Source: Endocalyx cinctus (lineage: Eukaryota > Ascomycota > Sordariomycetes > Amphisphaeriales > Apiosporaceae). Taken from it: a DNA stretch of 64,000 nucleotides. Positions within the stretch are counted from its first letter, which is position 1. Each line of letters opens with the position of its first letter. The notes under the pieces were generated by a model. That model ran no database searches. It was not told the DNA's origin and saw only the letters and a program-made list of their open reading frames with translations. Shown piece after piece: positions 46,901 through 56,528 of this stretch. The DNA lies in contig BCKC01000009.1 in NCBI GenBank assembly GCA_001600455.1, forward strand, positions 2,108,001 through 2,172,000. The letters are read 5' to 3'. Made by a program: the position numbers and the translations under genes.

Positions 46901-47136
46901 AGGGGCAATATTAAATATGCATTAAGTGAATATTATTTATTCAGTTAAGACGTATTGCCCGACTTATGAAGTCATCACATGCTTTTGAAACGACTTGAGA
47001 CAATTCATACTTTCTATAGTCTGGTGTTTCTAAACACGTCATCAAGCTTTTTACGTGAATATATCCGGATCGAAGAAATAAAGTATAGAGAAAGAAAAAA
47101 GATTTAAAAAATATATTTGTGCAACCGAATTAGACA
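40991..47136. other. Gene-poor AT-rich region (6.1 kb)
   Basis: No intact gene is supported across this stretch. The first part is the A/T-tract-rich 3' flank of the GPI-type gene. A possible decayed gene lies at 41914-42907 (listed separately). On the other strand, next to it, a 128-codon frame at 43069-43455 has no recognisable features. From 43.5 to 47.1 kb only short frames occur, the DNA is AT-rich, and palindromes such as TACCTAGGTAG (44036) and GTACTTAAGTACTTAAG (46773) appear. Confidence 0.5.
41914..42907 (-). pseudogene. Possible decayed gene with Cys/His zinc-finger-like units
   Basis: On the minus strand, one frame runs from 42907 to 42134 with only two internal stops (TAG at 42659 and TAA at 42350), where about a dozen would be expected by chance. 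It includes LCAYPGCQNRAIHPTSYC followed by SNH, giving the metal-ligand pattern C-x4-C-x10-C-x2-H. A second partial unit, GLCVVSGCDRK, lies one frame over, reached across an A9 run that could have slipped. That frame continues to a basic GKRKRRG stretch and an acidic stretch ending at a stop at 41914, but is broken by two TAG codons and one TGA. All five stops could come from C-to-T change in CAG, CAA or CGA codons. The Cys/His spacing resembles, from memory, the WRKY19-like finger repeats of plants and oomycetes. A real spliced gene, or chance, cannot be excluded. Confidence 0.3.
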
Positions 47137-48833
47137 ATGGCAGAGACTCAACCTAAATCGACATATTCGACTGACCCCGCCCTTTATTTGTACACGTCGC
47201 TAACAGCTGGATCTTCCCATATTGTGACGGCTACATCGAGACTCGAGACTATACTGAAAGCCAACAAAGTACCATTTAAAGCTATCGATATCGCCGTTGA
47301 CGAAAAGGCTCGCATGATATGGGGTCGCAGAGCTGGCAAAGACCAGTCTGGACGAGTACGGAAGCTGCCCGGTCTCGTGCAGATGGGTTTAGTTTTAGGT
47401 GTCAGTTTTCCTCCTTCCATCCCATTTTGCTTGTCTTGAACCTTTAATAAGGGGAAGAGAAAAGTTATGAGAGCAAAATGAAAAGCCAAACCTCCTAATA
47501 TGTGCCCCCTTTTTTTTTCCCCCCTTTTTAGGATTTGGTGGAAATCGAAGAATGGAACGAATATCGCGAGCTCAGGCAGCACGTCACTATCTACTACGAT
47601 GAATTCACTATACCTACCAAGACCCAGGCCGCCGCCCAACAAGCCGCCGCCAAGAAAGCCTTAGCGGCCAAAAAAGCAGCGGCGGCAGCGGCGGCGGGAG
47701 GAGAAGGGGCAGAAAAACCCCCCGCTTCGACGACGACGACCACCGCACCCCCGCCCCCGACGGCTCCTCCTCTACCTACGGAAAAGACGAAGATCCCTCT
47801 TTCGAAACCCGAACCCGCCGACGCGCCGAAGACGACGACGACGGAAAAGAAAGCGAGCGTGACTTCGGCGGCTCAACCCCTCCGCAGCATCGCGGAGGAG
47901 GCGGCCGCCAAGTCGAAGCAGATGAAACTCGAGGCCCTGCGGGAGAAGGTACACGGTAGCAAGAAGGGTAAGCCGGCGGAGGAAAAACCGAAGGAAAAAG
48001 CGGCGGCGGCGACGTCGGCCGACAAAAAAGAGGCCGACAAGAAAGAAAAAGAAAAAGACAGAGCGAAGGAGAAAGCGAAAGAAAAGGGAAAGGAGCGAGA
48101 GAAGGAAAAGGCACGAGAGAAGGCGAAAGAGAAAGCCAAGGAAAAAGCCAGAGAGAAAGGAAAAGAGAAGCCGAGAGAAAAGGGGAGGGAGAAGGAAAAG
48201 GAGAAATCAAGAGGAAAGAAGGGGACAGAGAAGGGAAAGGAGGACAAAAAGAAAGAGAAAGAAAAAGCAAAACCAAAAGAGAAATCTACGGCCGGCGACG
48301 CCTCGGTGAGCGAGACGCTGGGACTCAACCACCTCTCCCTCAACAAAGGTCCCGCGGCCGGCGAGTCGGGCCTCCAATCGCCGACGACGGGCACGTGGCG
48401 TGCCGGCGCGAACCTGGGCGACGGCGCCGTCAAGCAGCTCCTCCAGAGCCCCACGAGCGGTACCTGGAAGGTGGGCGACGGTGGCGTCGGGGCCGGGGCC
48501 CTGCCTAGTCCCGGACAGCATCGCGGGTCCCCGGTAGTGGGCGCCCCGGCTGACAAGATCACCGCGGTGGAGAAGGCGCGGGCGATTCCGGAGGCGAGTT
48601 CTAGCGAGGAGGAGGATGACGATAGCGATGATGAGGAGGATGAGGAGGACGACGAAGAGGATAGTGACGAGGAAGAGGATGAGGAGGAGGATGATAGTGA
48701 TGAAGAAGAAGACGAGGAGGATGAAGACGATAGTGACGATGAAGACGAGGAGGAGGAAGACGATGATAGTGACGACGACGACGATGATGACGAAGAGGAG
48801 GAGGATGAGAAGGATAAAACTAAGAAAAAATAA
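47137..48833 (+). CDS. SH3BGR/thioredoxin-fold protein with K/E-rich and acidic tails
   Basis: Two exons (47137-47400, 47532-48833) give 521 residues. Residues of about 14-115 match the SH3-binding glutamic-acid-rich (SH3BGR) glutaredoxin-like domain: LYLYTSLTAGS, an ILKANKVPFKAIDIAVDEKAR strand-helix, KLPGLVQ, then DLVEIEEWNEYRELRQHV. The CxxC redox site of true glutaredoxins is absent, as is usual in this family, so it is more likely a binding module than a redox enzyme. After it come Ala-rich and Pro/Thr-rich linkers, about 100 residues of alternating Lys/Glu (KEKAKEKGKEREKEK type), a Gly/Ser region with two SPTTGTW-like and SPTSGTW repeats, and an almost purely Asp/Glu/Ser tail with repeated DDSDDE units suited to casein kinase 2, ending KTKKK. 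The donor GTCAGT at 47401 is weak but the only one that restores the domain. Confidence 0.85.
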
Positions 48834-49482
48834 ACCCCCCAAAAAATTATACAGAGATATATATAAAGTAAAAGAGCTCGGTATAAGGTATGATGAGAAG
48901 AAAAGACGGGACTTAGAGAAGAAAAAGAAAAAAGAAATATAGAGGGGGTTAGATGTTCAGAGAACCCTTTTTTTCCCCCCACTCTCCGTAAAAACTTCAG
49001 AGTGCACTTCAGCCTTAGAAAAGAATACAGACTTTATAAGATCTTAGATTATCGCCCAAGGAAAAAGATTACGTACCGTCTTAACAGTTGCATCTTCAAA
49101 TCTTCAAATCAATTCTACTTAATTACTATCTAAGTATAGAGTTCTGCGATGAAAATAATGAAAGAAAAAAAATATATGGAAAATAATTATAGTATCCCCT
49201 ATTCTACTTTATATTATTGTTGTTGCTTATATATATTGTGGCTCACCCACATCCCCCCACGTTGAAACTGATTTATTGTATGTTCATCTTTTTTTTGAAA
49301 TTTGTACATCCATTTTAAAGATACACTTATTCAGCTCCACTCGAGACTCAACCTATTTGAACTCAACGAGTAACCGAAGCTGTACCGATGTTATAATATC
49401 TACTTTTTTTTCCCCAACATACATCAAACCCATCCATCCATCCATCCATTCACATTCAATTCCACTTTATTTTTACTTTAGT
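48834..49482. other. Intergenic region between convergent genes
   Basis: About 650 nt between the ends of the SH3BGR-like gene (+) and PEX6 (-), so it holds two 3' ends and no expected promoter. It contains T-runs, A-rich tracts and a (CATC)4 repeat at 49431-49446. Confidence 0.55.
49431..49446. repeat. (CATC)4 microsatellite
   Basis: Four perfect CATC units followed by CATT, close to the PEX6 stop codon. Confidence 0.8.
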
Positions 49483-52400
49483 TTAATATAACCCATCATC
49501 ATCGCTCGCCGTACCATCTTCGAACCGAGCGACCGCCTTTCCTTTCCCTTTCGACCTGACGCTGCCTCCGTTCATGCTCGCGCCGCTACCGCCGTAGCTG
49601 CCGTACTGATCTCCGTTCTCGTCATTCTCGTCATCTTCCGCCGTGGCGACGGCTTTGCCTTTTCCTTTCCCTTTACCGTTACTATGCGTCGTATTGCTAC
49701 CTTTGGAATACCCGCTACCGGATGATCTGGGCCTCGACGGTTCGACCGCGACGCCGTTGCGCTTCTTCTGCCCTTTATCTTTATCTTTCTCGCCCCTACC
49801 GCCCTCGAAGGCGGCCCTGACCTTTTCGTAGTGCGCGAGCTCTCCGGCGCTGACGCTGGGGATGAGTTCCCTGTTGGCGTCGAGGAAGTCCTGCCCCGTC
49901 ACCATGACGGCGATGTCGTCGGGCGTGGCGTAGTGATCGAAAAAGTTAGCTGTCGAGATGGGTCCTCCTACGGCCTTCCTCTCCGGATCCGAGTTGATCG
50001 CCCGAATCTTGGTGTCGACCGCCGCCGCCTGTCGAGTTACAGCTTTCAACATTGCGTCGCTGCACAACGCGTAGAAATCGGCACCAGTGTAGGTGAATGG
50101 TAAATGTTCGGCCACGGCCGGTAGTGATACCGAAGGGTGAAGAGTGAATCTAATTTTTTTTCGGTGTTAGCATGACTTAACACTTCTATTAAAGGGGTAA
50201 AGAAAAGCCATAGACTTACTTCCTTGTGAGAGCTTCCATAATCTTGAGCTGTTTATCGTGGGTATCGGAAACGCCAAGATAGAGCATCTTGTCGAATCTA
50301 CCGGGACGTAGAAGAGCCTGATCAAGCAGATCGGGTCGGTTCGTCGCCCCGATCACGAAAACGCCCCCTCCTCCGTCGTCGCCACCGGACATACCATCTA
50401 ATTCGGCTAAAAGCTGAGATACGATTCTGTCCATCACACCACCGCTGTCGCCCTGATTTCCTCGTTTGGGCGCTACCGAGTCAAGCTCATCGAAGAAGAC
50501 GACGCAAGGCCTCGCGTCTCGGGCGCGCTGGAACACTCTCCGCACGTTTGCTTCAGATTCTCCGATATACATGTTAAGCAGCTCAGGGCCCTTGACGCTG
50601 AAGAAGTTCAGACTGTATTCGGTAGCAATTGCCTTTGCGAGTAATGTCTTTCCTGTACCGGGAGGGCCATAGAACAAGATACCCGAACGCTTCTTCATTC
50701 CTTTGGCGAACAGCTCCGGTCTCTCTAGAGGTAGCTGGATAGTCTCCATAACTGCCTCCTTGACATTATTGAGTCCTCCAACGTCATCCCAGGTTACATT
50801 CGGAATCTTCGGCGCTCCTATCGCATCAGCGAAGTTCTTTCGAGCCGCATCTACGGCGATGTCAAAATCGGCCTTAGTGAGACATCTCGCGGCCGAACCG
50901 CCAGCTACTTGGATGTCTCTTATCGTGATGATAGAATCCTCCTTCGAAGCCTTCGCTGATAGGGTCTCGAGCCGAGAGTCTCGCGCGACCATGGCCCTTT
51001 CGACAACGTCAACCAAGTCGCCAGCTACGAGAGCGGCGGTTTTAATCGCCACACCACTTAGCTCTACCTCCGGAGCCAAAGATACGCCTCGACTGTCAAC
51101 AATGGTGCGTAGAATTCCTTCACGTTCTCCTTCATCGGGTGCGTTCATCTCAAGTTCATGTGTGAAGAGTCCTCTCACACCATCTGGCACTTTATCAACC
51201 TCGGTAGTAGTCGCGATCAATACTCTCGCGTCCTCCAAGATCTCCTTCATTGCTGTAAGCATCCTATCTGCGGTAAGTGCTTCTACGTGTCGAATCAGTA
51301 GAGTACAGCTCTCCGGCCCACAGCTCATAGCCCGATCAGCTCGGGCTTTGAGGAAGCCTTCCGTCTTCACATCACTACCCCCTGCCCCACTCTCGTTAAC
51401 GATATCATACGCGTCGATCGAGAATGTATGTAGACCAATATCCGAGCTAGCTTTGGTTGCCGTATATGCTTTTCCAATATTGCGCTGGGTCGATACGAGG
51501 AGGATTGCGACAGGGGGCATTTTTAGATGAACAGCCCGTTTGCTCGTAGCTGCAGCCATAAGCTCCCGCAAACGCCGCCTTAGTGGTGACAGAGAGGCTC
51601 TAGCTGATGGTTGCATATTCGGCGGGAGCAGATTAGAAGTAGATTGTGGCGCTTCCTCGACACCTAAGTAGAATGGCCAGTTATTGTCCTTGGTTCCCGG
51701 CAATAGACTCCTACAGCTACCAGACTGGGCAATTTGGGTGGAAGTACAGTCAACGCACGCAACGCCTCCCCATATGTCTTCGTCTTCATCATTTTCAATG
51801 GCGTCAGATTTCTGTCTGACGATATGACTAACTTTAAACCAGGCGATACCATCGGGCTTCGATGTAGCTCCGGTCGTAGATTTGCCAGAGGCGGCTAATG
51901 CGATAAGATCATCGACAAGTAGCCCACTACTTGATCCGGCAGCTTCGCGAAGCGTTCTTCCTAAACGAGTATCAACTGGTATCCCAATGAGATCTCCCGA
52001 CTTGACGATACGTATGCCCTGGGCAAAGTAGCTCTTTAACCCGCCCAGGATGGCATTTTGGAGTGCCTTTTCAGAAGACAAGGGCGTTCGAACTTGTTGT
52101 ACGGTGACATCATGGGCATAAGGTGGATGGGACGAGCCGGTGATCTTGGCCTGGCCAGGCTTAACAGGATACGCTAACCTTTTCAAAGGCGATAGTCGAA
52201 CATATGGCGTGCTCTCCATATTTGCTAGTAGTAATGGTGACATGTAGGCGTTTGGCCCCGTCGGTTTTTGTATTTGAGACTCAAAGAATGATAATCGTCG
52301 CCCAGGAGGTTCGTGCTTTGAGCTGGGTATTCTGGTGATCGGCCTACGAGAGTAGCTCTCGGGGAGACCATAGACTTTGGCTGGCCGCCAACTTGGCTCA

Positions 52401-53880
52401 TCTGCGTCAAATTGTCCAAAACTACCCAGACCAAAGAGCCCACTGCCATTACTGGGTGGTTCTTCCGATGCTTCAACCCGTACCCAATCTCCAGAGAAGC
52501 ACCCAATTCTAGTCAAAGAATTGATATCAACATATATACGGGCCTCCTCATCATCCGCTCCTGTTGGTTTAGGGTGTAGTAATGCTGATGGGATGGGGTT
52601 TGTCAGGCCTTGGGCTTTGAACAGACGACCCTTAGGACGATCCGGACGGGCGGTGGTCGCAGTAAAGCTCGAAAATACAGACCCAGGAGTATTAATGCCA
52701 TTAGTTTTCCTCCCACGTCCAATCGTCATAGGTGTCCCGGGTTGCATTGTAGATATACCGCTGGCACTTGTCGTGGGCAATGCGGGTGCTTGCAGAGAGA
52801 TCATATCGTCCATTGAATCGTCAGACATTTCGTCTTCGTTATCGAGTTCCGAAACCTCGGTATCGGTCTCAGTGACAACATCTGAGGTCTCATTCGCTGT
52901 ATCTGTCTTGTATTTTTCTTCAGCTGCGGAGTAGAATTGATCATTTGCCATGTCTTCGTCATCCGGTTCTTCCTCTTTGAGACTCGGGGCGCGAGGAATG
53001 GAGCCGCGCTCCTGCTTAGAACGTGCGTGTCCTCTCGTCAAAATGATTTTAGTGCTTGGGCTCAGAAGGCCCTGCGCGATGGGTTCACATAATGTTACCT
53101 TGCCTGGGTTTGGTGGTACGTGGGTGATCGGATGCGGTGCCAGAGGTAAGGGGAACAAGTCTTCGTTGTGGACGACTTTCAGAGTGCCTAGAGCAACGCG
53201 CAAAGCAGCCTTCAGACGTTCTACCGGAGTTTCAGGAGCAGTTTCCGAGTTTCCCGTGACTGAAGGATGCTCTCGGAAGAAGTTTCCTTCCCCATTTTCC
53301 AACCTCTTTACCAGATCACTCTCTATAGAGACAAATACGGCATCCAATGCTATCGCGTTCACGTCCAGTACGTGAATCTCAATACCACTCCTACTATGAC
53401 TCGATAATTTGGACGGGGAGATCTTTTGGAGTGTAGTCGCGAAGCTCTGGAGAGCCAGGGATGACGGAGAGAATTGGACAGTCGAGTGGGCTAAGGCTGT
53501 AGATTTTATAATAGGAACAATTGTCCATGGTATTTGTTGGGGATCTAAAGTCGAAGTCCATGGCGCGATGGCGACATGATGAAACTCCAAAGATTGGCTT
53601 GAATCGAGGTCGCTCAACTCTAAAAAGACATGTAGGGTTAGTAAAGGGTATATGAGTATATAAAGATGCATAAGGTTGATCTCAATGCGAAGCCGTTTTC
53701 TTTATACTGACCATCTTGTAAGTGCGGGAACAGATCAGCAAAGAGGTCGTCCGAAATAATACCAACGTCCCCTTTCACATGATCGTCCAAGACCAATCTC
53801 GCGGATATCGGTGGTTTATCTTGTCGACGTCTTCGTCTGCGCTTTCGGCTTGGGTTTGGGAGGTGGGAAGACATCTCCAT
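49483..53880 (-). CDS. PEX6: Peroxisomal biogenesis AAA+ ATPase peroxin-6
   Basis: With Pex1 it forms the hexameric motor that pulls ubiquitinated Pex5 out of the peroxisome membrane, keeping matrix import running. Three exons (53880-53712, 53619-50220, 50149-49483) give 1411 residues. The second AAA domain (about 1010-1280) is intact: Walker A GPPGTGKT at about 1041, Walker B VVFFDELDS at about 1096, sensor/pore ..MYIGESEANVRRVF and ATNRPDLLDQALLRPGRFDK. The first AAA domain (about 750-930) is degenerate, without a Walker A; this is normal in Pex6. The N-terminal region has an acidic patch (EVSELDNEDEMSDDSMDD) near residue 280. The C-terminal 130 residues are an unusual disordered tail with GKGKGKGKAVA and SKGKGKAVA repeats and acidic spacers, ending DGTASDDDGLY. 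A Met two codons downstream could be used instead. Both introns have clear GT-AG ends. Confidence 0.96.
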
Positions 53881-54766
53881 AACAGCAAATTGTCGTCACT
53901 TCTCGGGTAGCTTGATCTTGAAGCTGGGCCAGATGTCAAGTCCGACTAGCTCACTTACTATATATAATTACACTTAGAATAAATGCGCCGGCGTAGAATG
54001 GTTCATAATGATCAATAAATTCTTCGGATTATATGATACATGACTGGCCGACTAAAGTGTGCCAAACGATAAAAAAAAATAGTAAGTACATCCGTAGTTT
54101 ACGGAGCTGGTGATCTAGTTATTTCGTCAAAACGACGAACAGGAGGACAAGCTTCTTTTCGAAAGGGTATTTTTCGGCTTTGATAGACCGAGGCATCTTA
54201 TTTTCACGGTTACGCCTGGCTGGCCTGGTTGGACCTACTCATTTGCTGTGGAGGTCTATATTACAGAGGGTAGTGGGGCGAGTTAGTGGGTGTACAGGCG
54301 TGTTGTACACTATATTATATTACATAGTATACTTTGTATGTAATAATGCACATACCTTACGTTAGGCTAAGCGCTAGCTAGGTAGGCAGTAAGTTGATAG
54401 GCTATAAGTATGAATAGTAGAACCCCATAAAGTGCGAGTGAATTCATGTAAATATACCATTTAGGCATGTAAAGAATAATGGAGTGTTGGACCTTTAGGA
54501 TCTTCTCTATTTCTGGGTTTAAGCACGCCATTTATCTCTCCGCTACCGGTCGTGAAAATCCGATACATTAGACCGGACACCGTAAATCATACTTGTCCCC
54601 AGAGTGAGGTATCATGCATTTGAGTCATCCGGCAACGGGTAGACAAACCCATGCCGAGCGTATTTTACCCAACCCTCTCCCACACTCCCTTTCCGGCTAT
54701 GTTACTGTTATTATCTGTCAAGTTGATGTTATATTTTAGTCCTAGATACCGTTAACTACATGAATA
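53881..54766. other. Divergent promoter region between PEX6 and the N-acetyltransferase
   Basis: About 890 nt shared by two divergently transcribed genes. AT-rich, with an A-run at 54070-54078 and TAGCTAGGTAGGCAGTAAG at 54373-54391. No gene is seen. Confidence 0.5.
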
Positions 54767-55696
54767 ATGTCTTCTGCATATACTAGAGAGCAAATCGACC
54801 AATTCTTGACCTACATTCAGGTCCCTGAGCAGTATCATCATGTTCAACCATCATTGGAACTCTTAGAGACGCTCCACACTTATATGTTGGCCGCTGTCCC
54901 ATATGAGAACTTAGCTATACATTATAATCCATCACATACGGTTAATCTCGATCCTCAGCATTTATTTCAAAAGATCGTCGTCAATAAGCGAGGCCGAGGA
55001 GGGTATTGTATGGAGAACGCAATTGTCTATAACCACGTACTCGTCGGCCTCGGTTTTGACTCGTACACGGCCGGCGTCCGGACGCGCCTTCGGACTGGCG
55101 GTGTACCGAGCGGCGACTTTCCGGGATGGGTACATATCGTGAGCATCGTCAACCTCGAGGGGCAAAAGTACCACGTTGACATCGCCTTCGGTGGCGACTG
55201 TGCCACGCGGCCCATGCCGTTGGTAAGTGGCCTTGTTCACCAGAATATAGGCACGCAACAGATCCGACTAGTGCATGATTGGATACCGACGCAAACCAAA
55301 CGCACCGAGGAGACGAAGCTCTGGATTTACGAGTATCGCAACGGCGAGGACATGGAGTGGAACACCTTCTACGCAGCTGCCGAGATCGAGTTCATGCCAA
55401 ACGATTGGGAAGTCGTCAACACGTTTACCAGTACCAGCCCGAAATCTTGGCAGACTACGACAGTCGTTGTTATCAAGTTCCTCCGCCGGAAGCAGGAGAA
55501 TGGAGGGGAAGTTATCTATGGCAAGCGCATGATGGTGGATGGTGTCGTAAAGGAGAACCTCGGTGGCAAGACGAAAGTCATTCACGAGTGCAAGACAGAT
55601 GAAGAGCGGATTGTAGCATTGGAGAAATATTTCGATATTTACCTGACTAAGGAGGAGAAGAACGGTATCAAGGGCTGGCCAACCGCGCTTTCATAA
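54767..55696 (+). CDS. Arylamine N-acetyltransferase (NAT)
   Basis: Cytosolic enzyme moving an acyl group from acyl-CoA (acetyl- or malonyl-CoA) to arylamines or arylhydrazines. In fungi, related enzymes detoxify plant or soil aromatic amines. 309 residues, no intron. The catalytic triad is intact and normally spaced: Cys81 in RGRGGYCMEN, His123 in GWVHIVSIV and Asp138 in HVDIAFGGD. The N-terminal VPYENLAIH motif and the later WNTFYAAAEIEFMPNDWEVVNTFTSTSPKS block also match the family. The frame starts at the first ATG, with a normal N-terminal helix (TREQIDQFLTYIQVP). Acyl-donor choice cannot be read by eye. No lactamase, dioxygenase or other benzoxazinone-degradation gene lies beside it, so a role in such a cluster is not supported here. 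Confidence 0.94.
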   Translation: MSSAYTREQIDQFLTYIQVPEQYHHVQPSLELLETLHTYMLAAVPYENLAIHYNPSHTVNLDPQHLFQKIVVNKRGRGGYCMENAIVYNHVLVGLGFDSYTAGVRTRLRTGGVPSGDFPGWVHIVSIVNLEGQKYHVDIAFGGDCATRPMPLVSGLVHQNIGTQQIRLVHDWIPTQTKRTEETKLWIYEYRNGEDMEWNTFYAAAEIEFMPNDWEVVNTFTSTSPKSWQTTTVVVIKFLRRKQENGGEVIYGKRMMVDGVVKENLGGKTKVIHECKTDEERIVALEKYFDIYLTKEEKNGIKGWPTALS

Positions 55697-56528
55697 GGGG
55701 CTGGCTAGTAAGCTGTGTCTAGATTGACTACCCCCGACACAAAAAGATCTAAGTTTATTATTAGATATAGCAAGCTAGATAATCGTCAAACCCCTAAGCA
55801 AGGACTCTTTAGAATCAAGACTATTACCCAAGAGGCAAACGATACGGTTATATGGAGAATTGAGTAAGTCAATCAAGTAAAAACTTTTAGTTAGGCAGAG
55901 GGTTAGCGAGAAGGTTGAAAGGGGCAGAGCTGAGAGGGAAGAGGAAACAAGTAGAGTTGGTCCAAGCTTACGACTTCGTCAACTAAAATAGCGTCATTCT
56001 ACCCGTTTTAGCTGCTGCGGGGCTCTTTTTATTAGCGTACATTGCCCTGACTGTACATACACTAATCAATTAGTTAGTATTTGTATTGACACATGAAAGT
56101 CTCTGCCCCTTTTCATATTTAATTTAATGAACTTGTAAATAATCTATTAATGTGTGTCCCTCTCGAATTGAAGAGTTGATAAAATCTATTTACATGATAT
56201 TTAGAAGAAACATCTACATCTAGAGAATCCATGCAAAGATCTATTCCCTTCAGGAACTCATATTATCTCATCTCACTCTCTGAAATCTTGCTTAAAGCTG
56301 GATATGACGCTATGTATATTAGTTAATGCATGACGTCGCGTGAATATTTTCTTATTTGATTGGACTTGACCGAGGATTTATTTAATATATTTTAATTTCT
56401 CTCACGTTTTTCTCCGTATTTATATTTATATTTATTTTTGTATATATACCTAGGTATATCTATATATACGTATTTATATTGTATCGTTACCACCGTATAC
56501 ACCTCGTCAGTAATCAATCGTCGTAGTC
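55697..56528. other. Intergenic region upstream of the sterol-esterase-type lipase
   Basis: About 830 nt, AT-rich. TATACCTAGGTATATC at 56445-56460 is a near-perfect palindrome about 80 nt upstream of the next ATG. No gene is seen. Confidence 0.5.

Noticed and set aside
47873..48982. Long antisense frames (369 and 211 codons) across the K/E and D/E regions
   Set aside because: They translate to almost pure Ser/Phe/Leu or Ile/Val runs, the complement of GAN and AAR codons; they are shadows of the sense gene.
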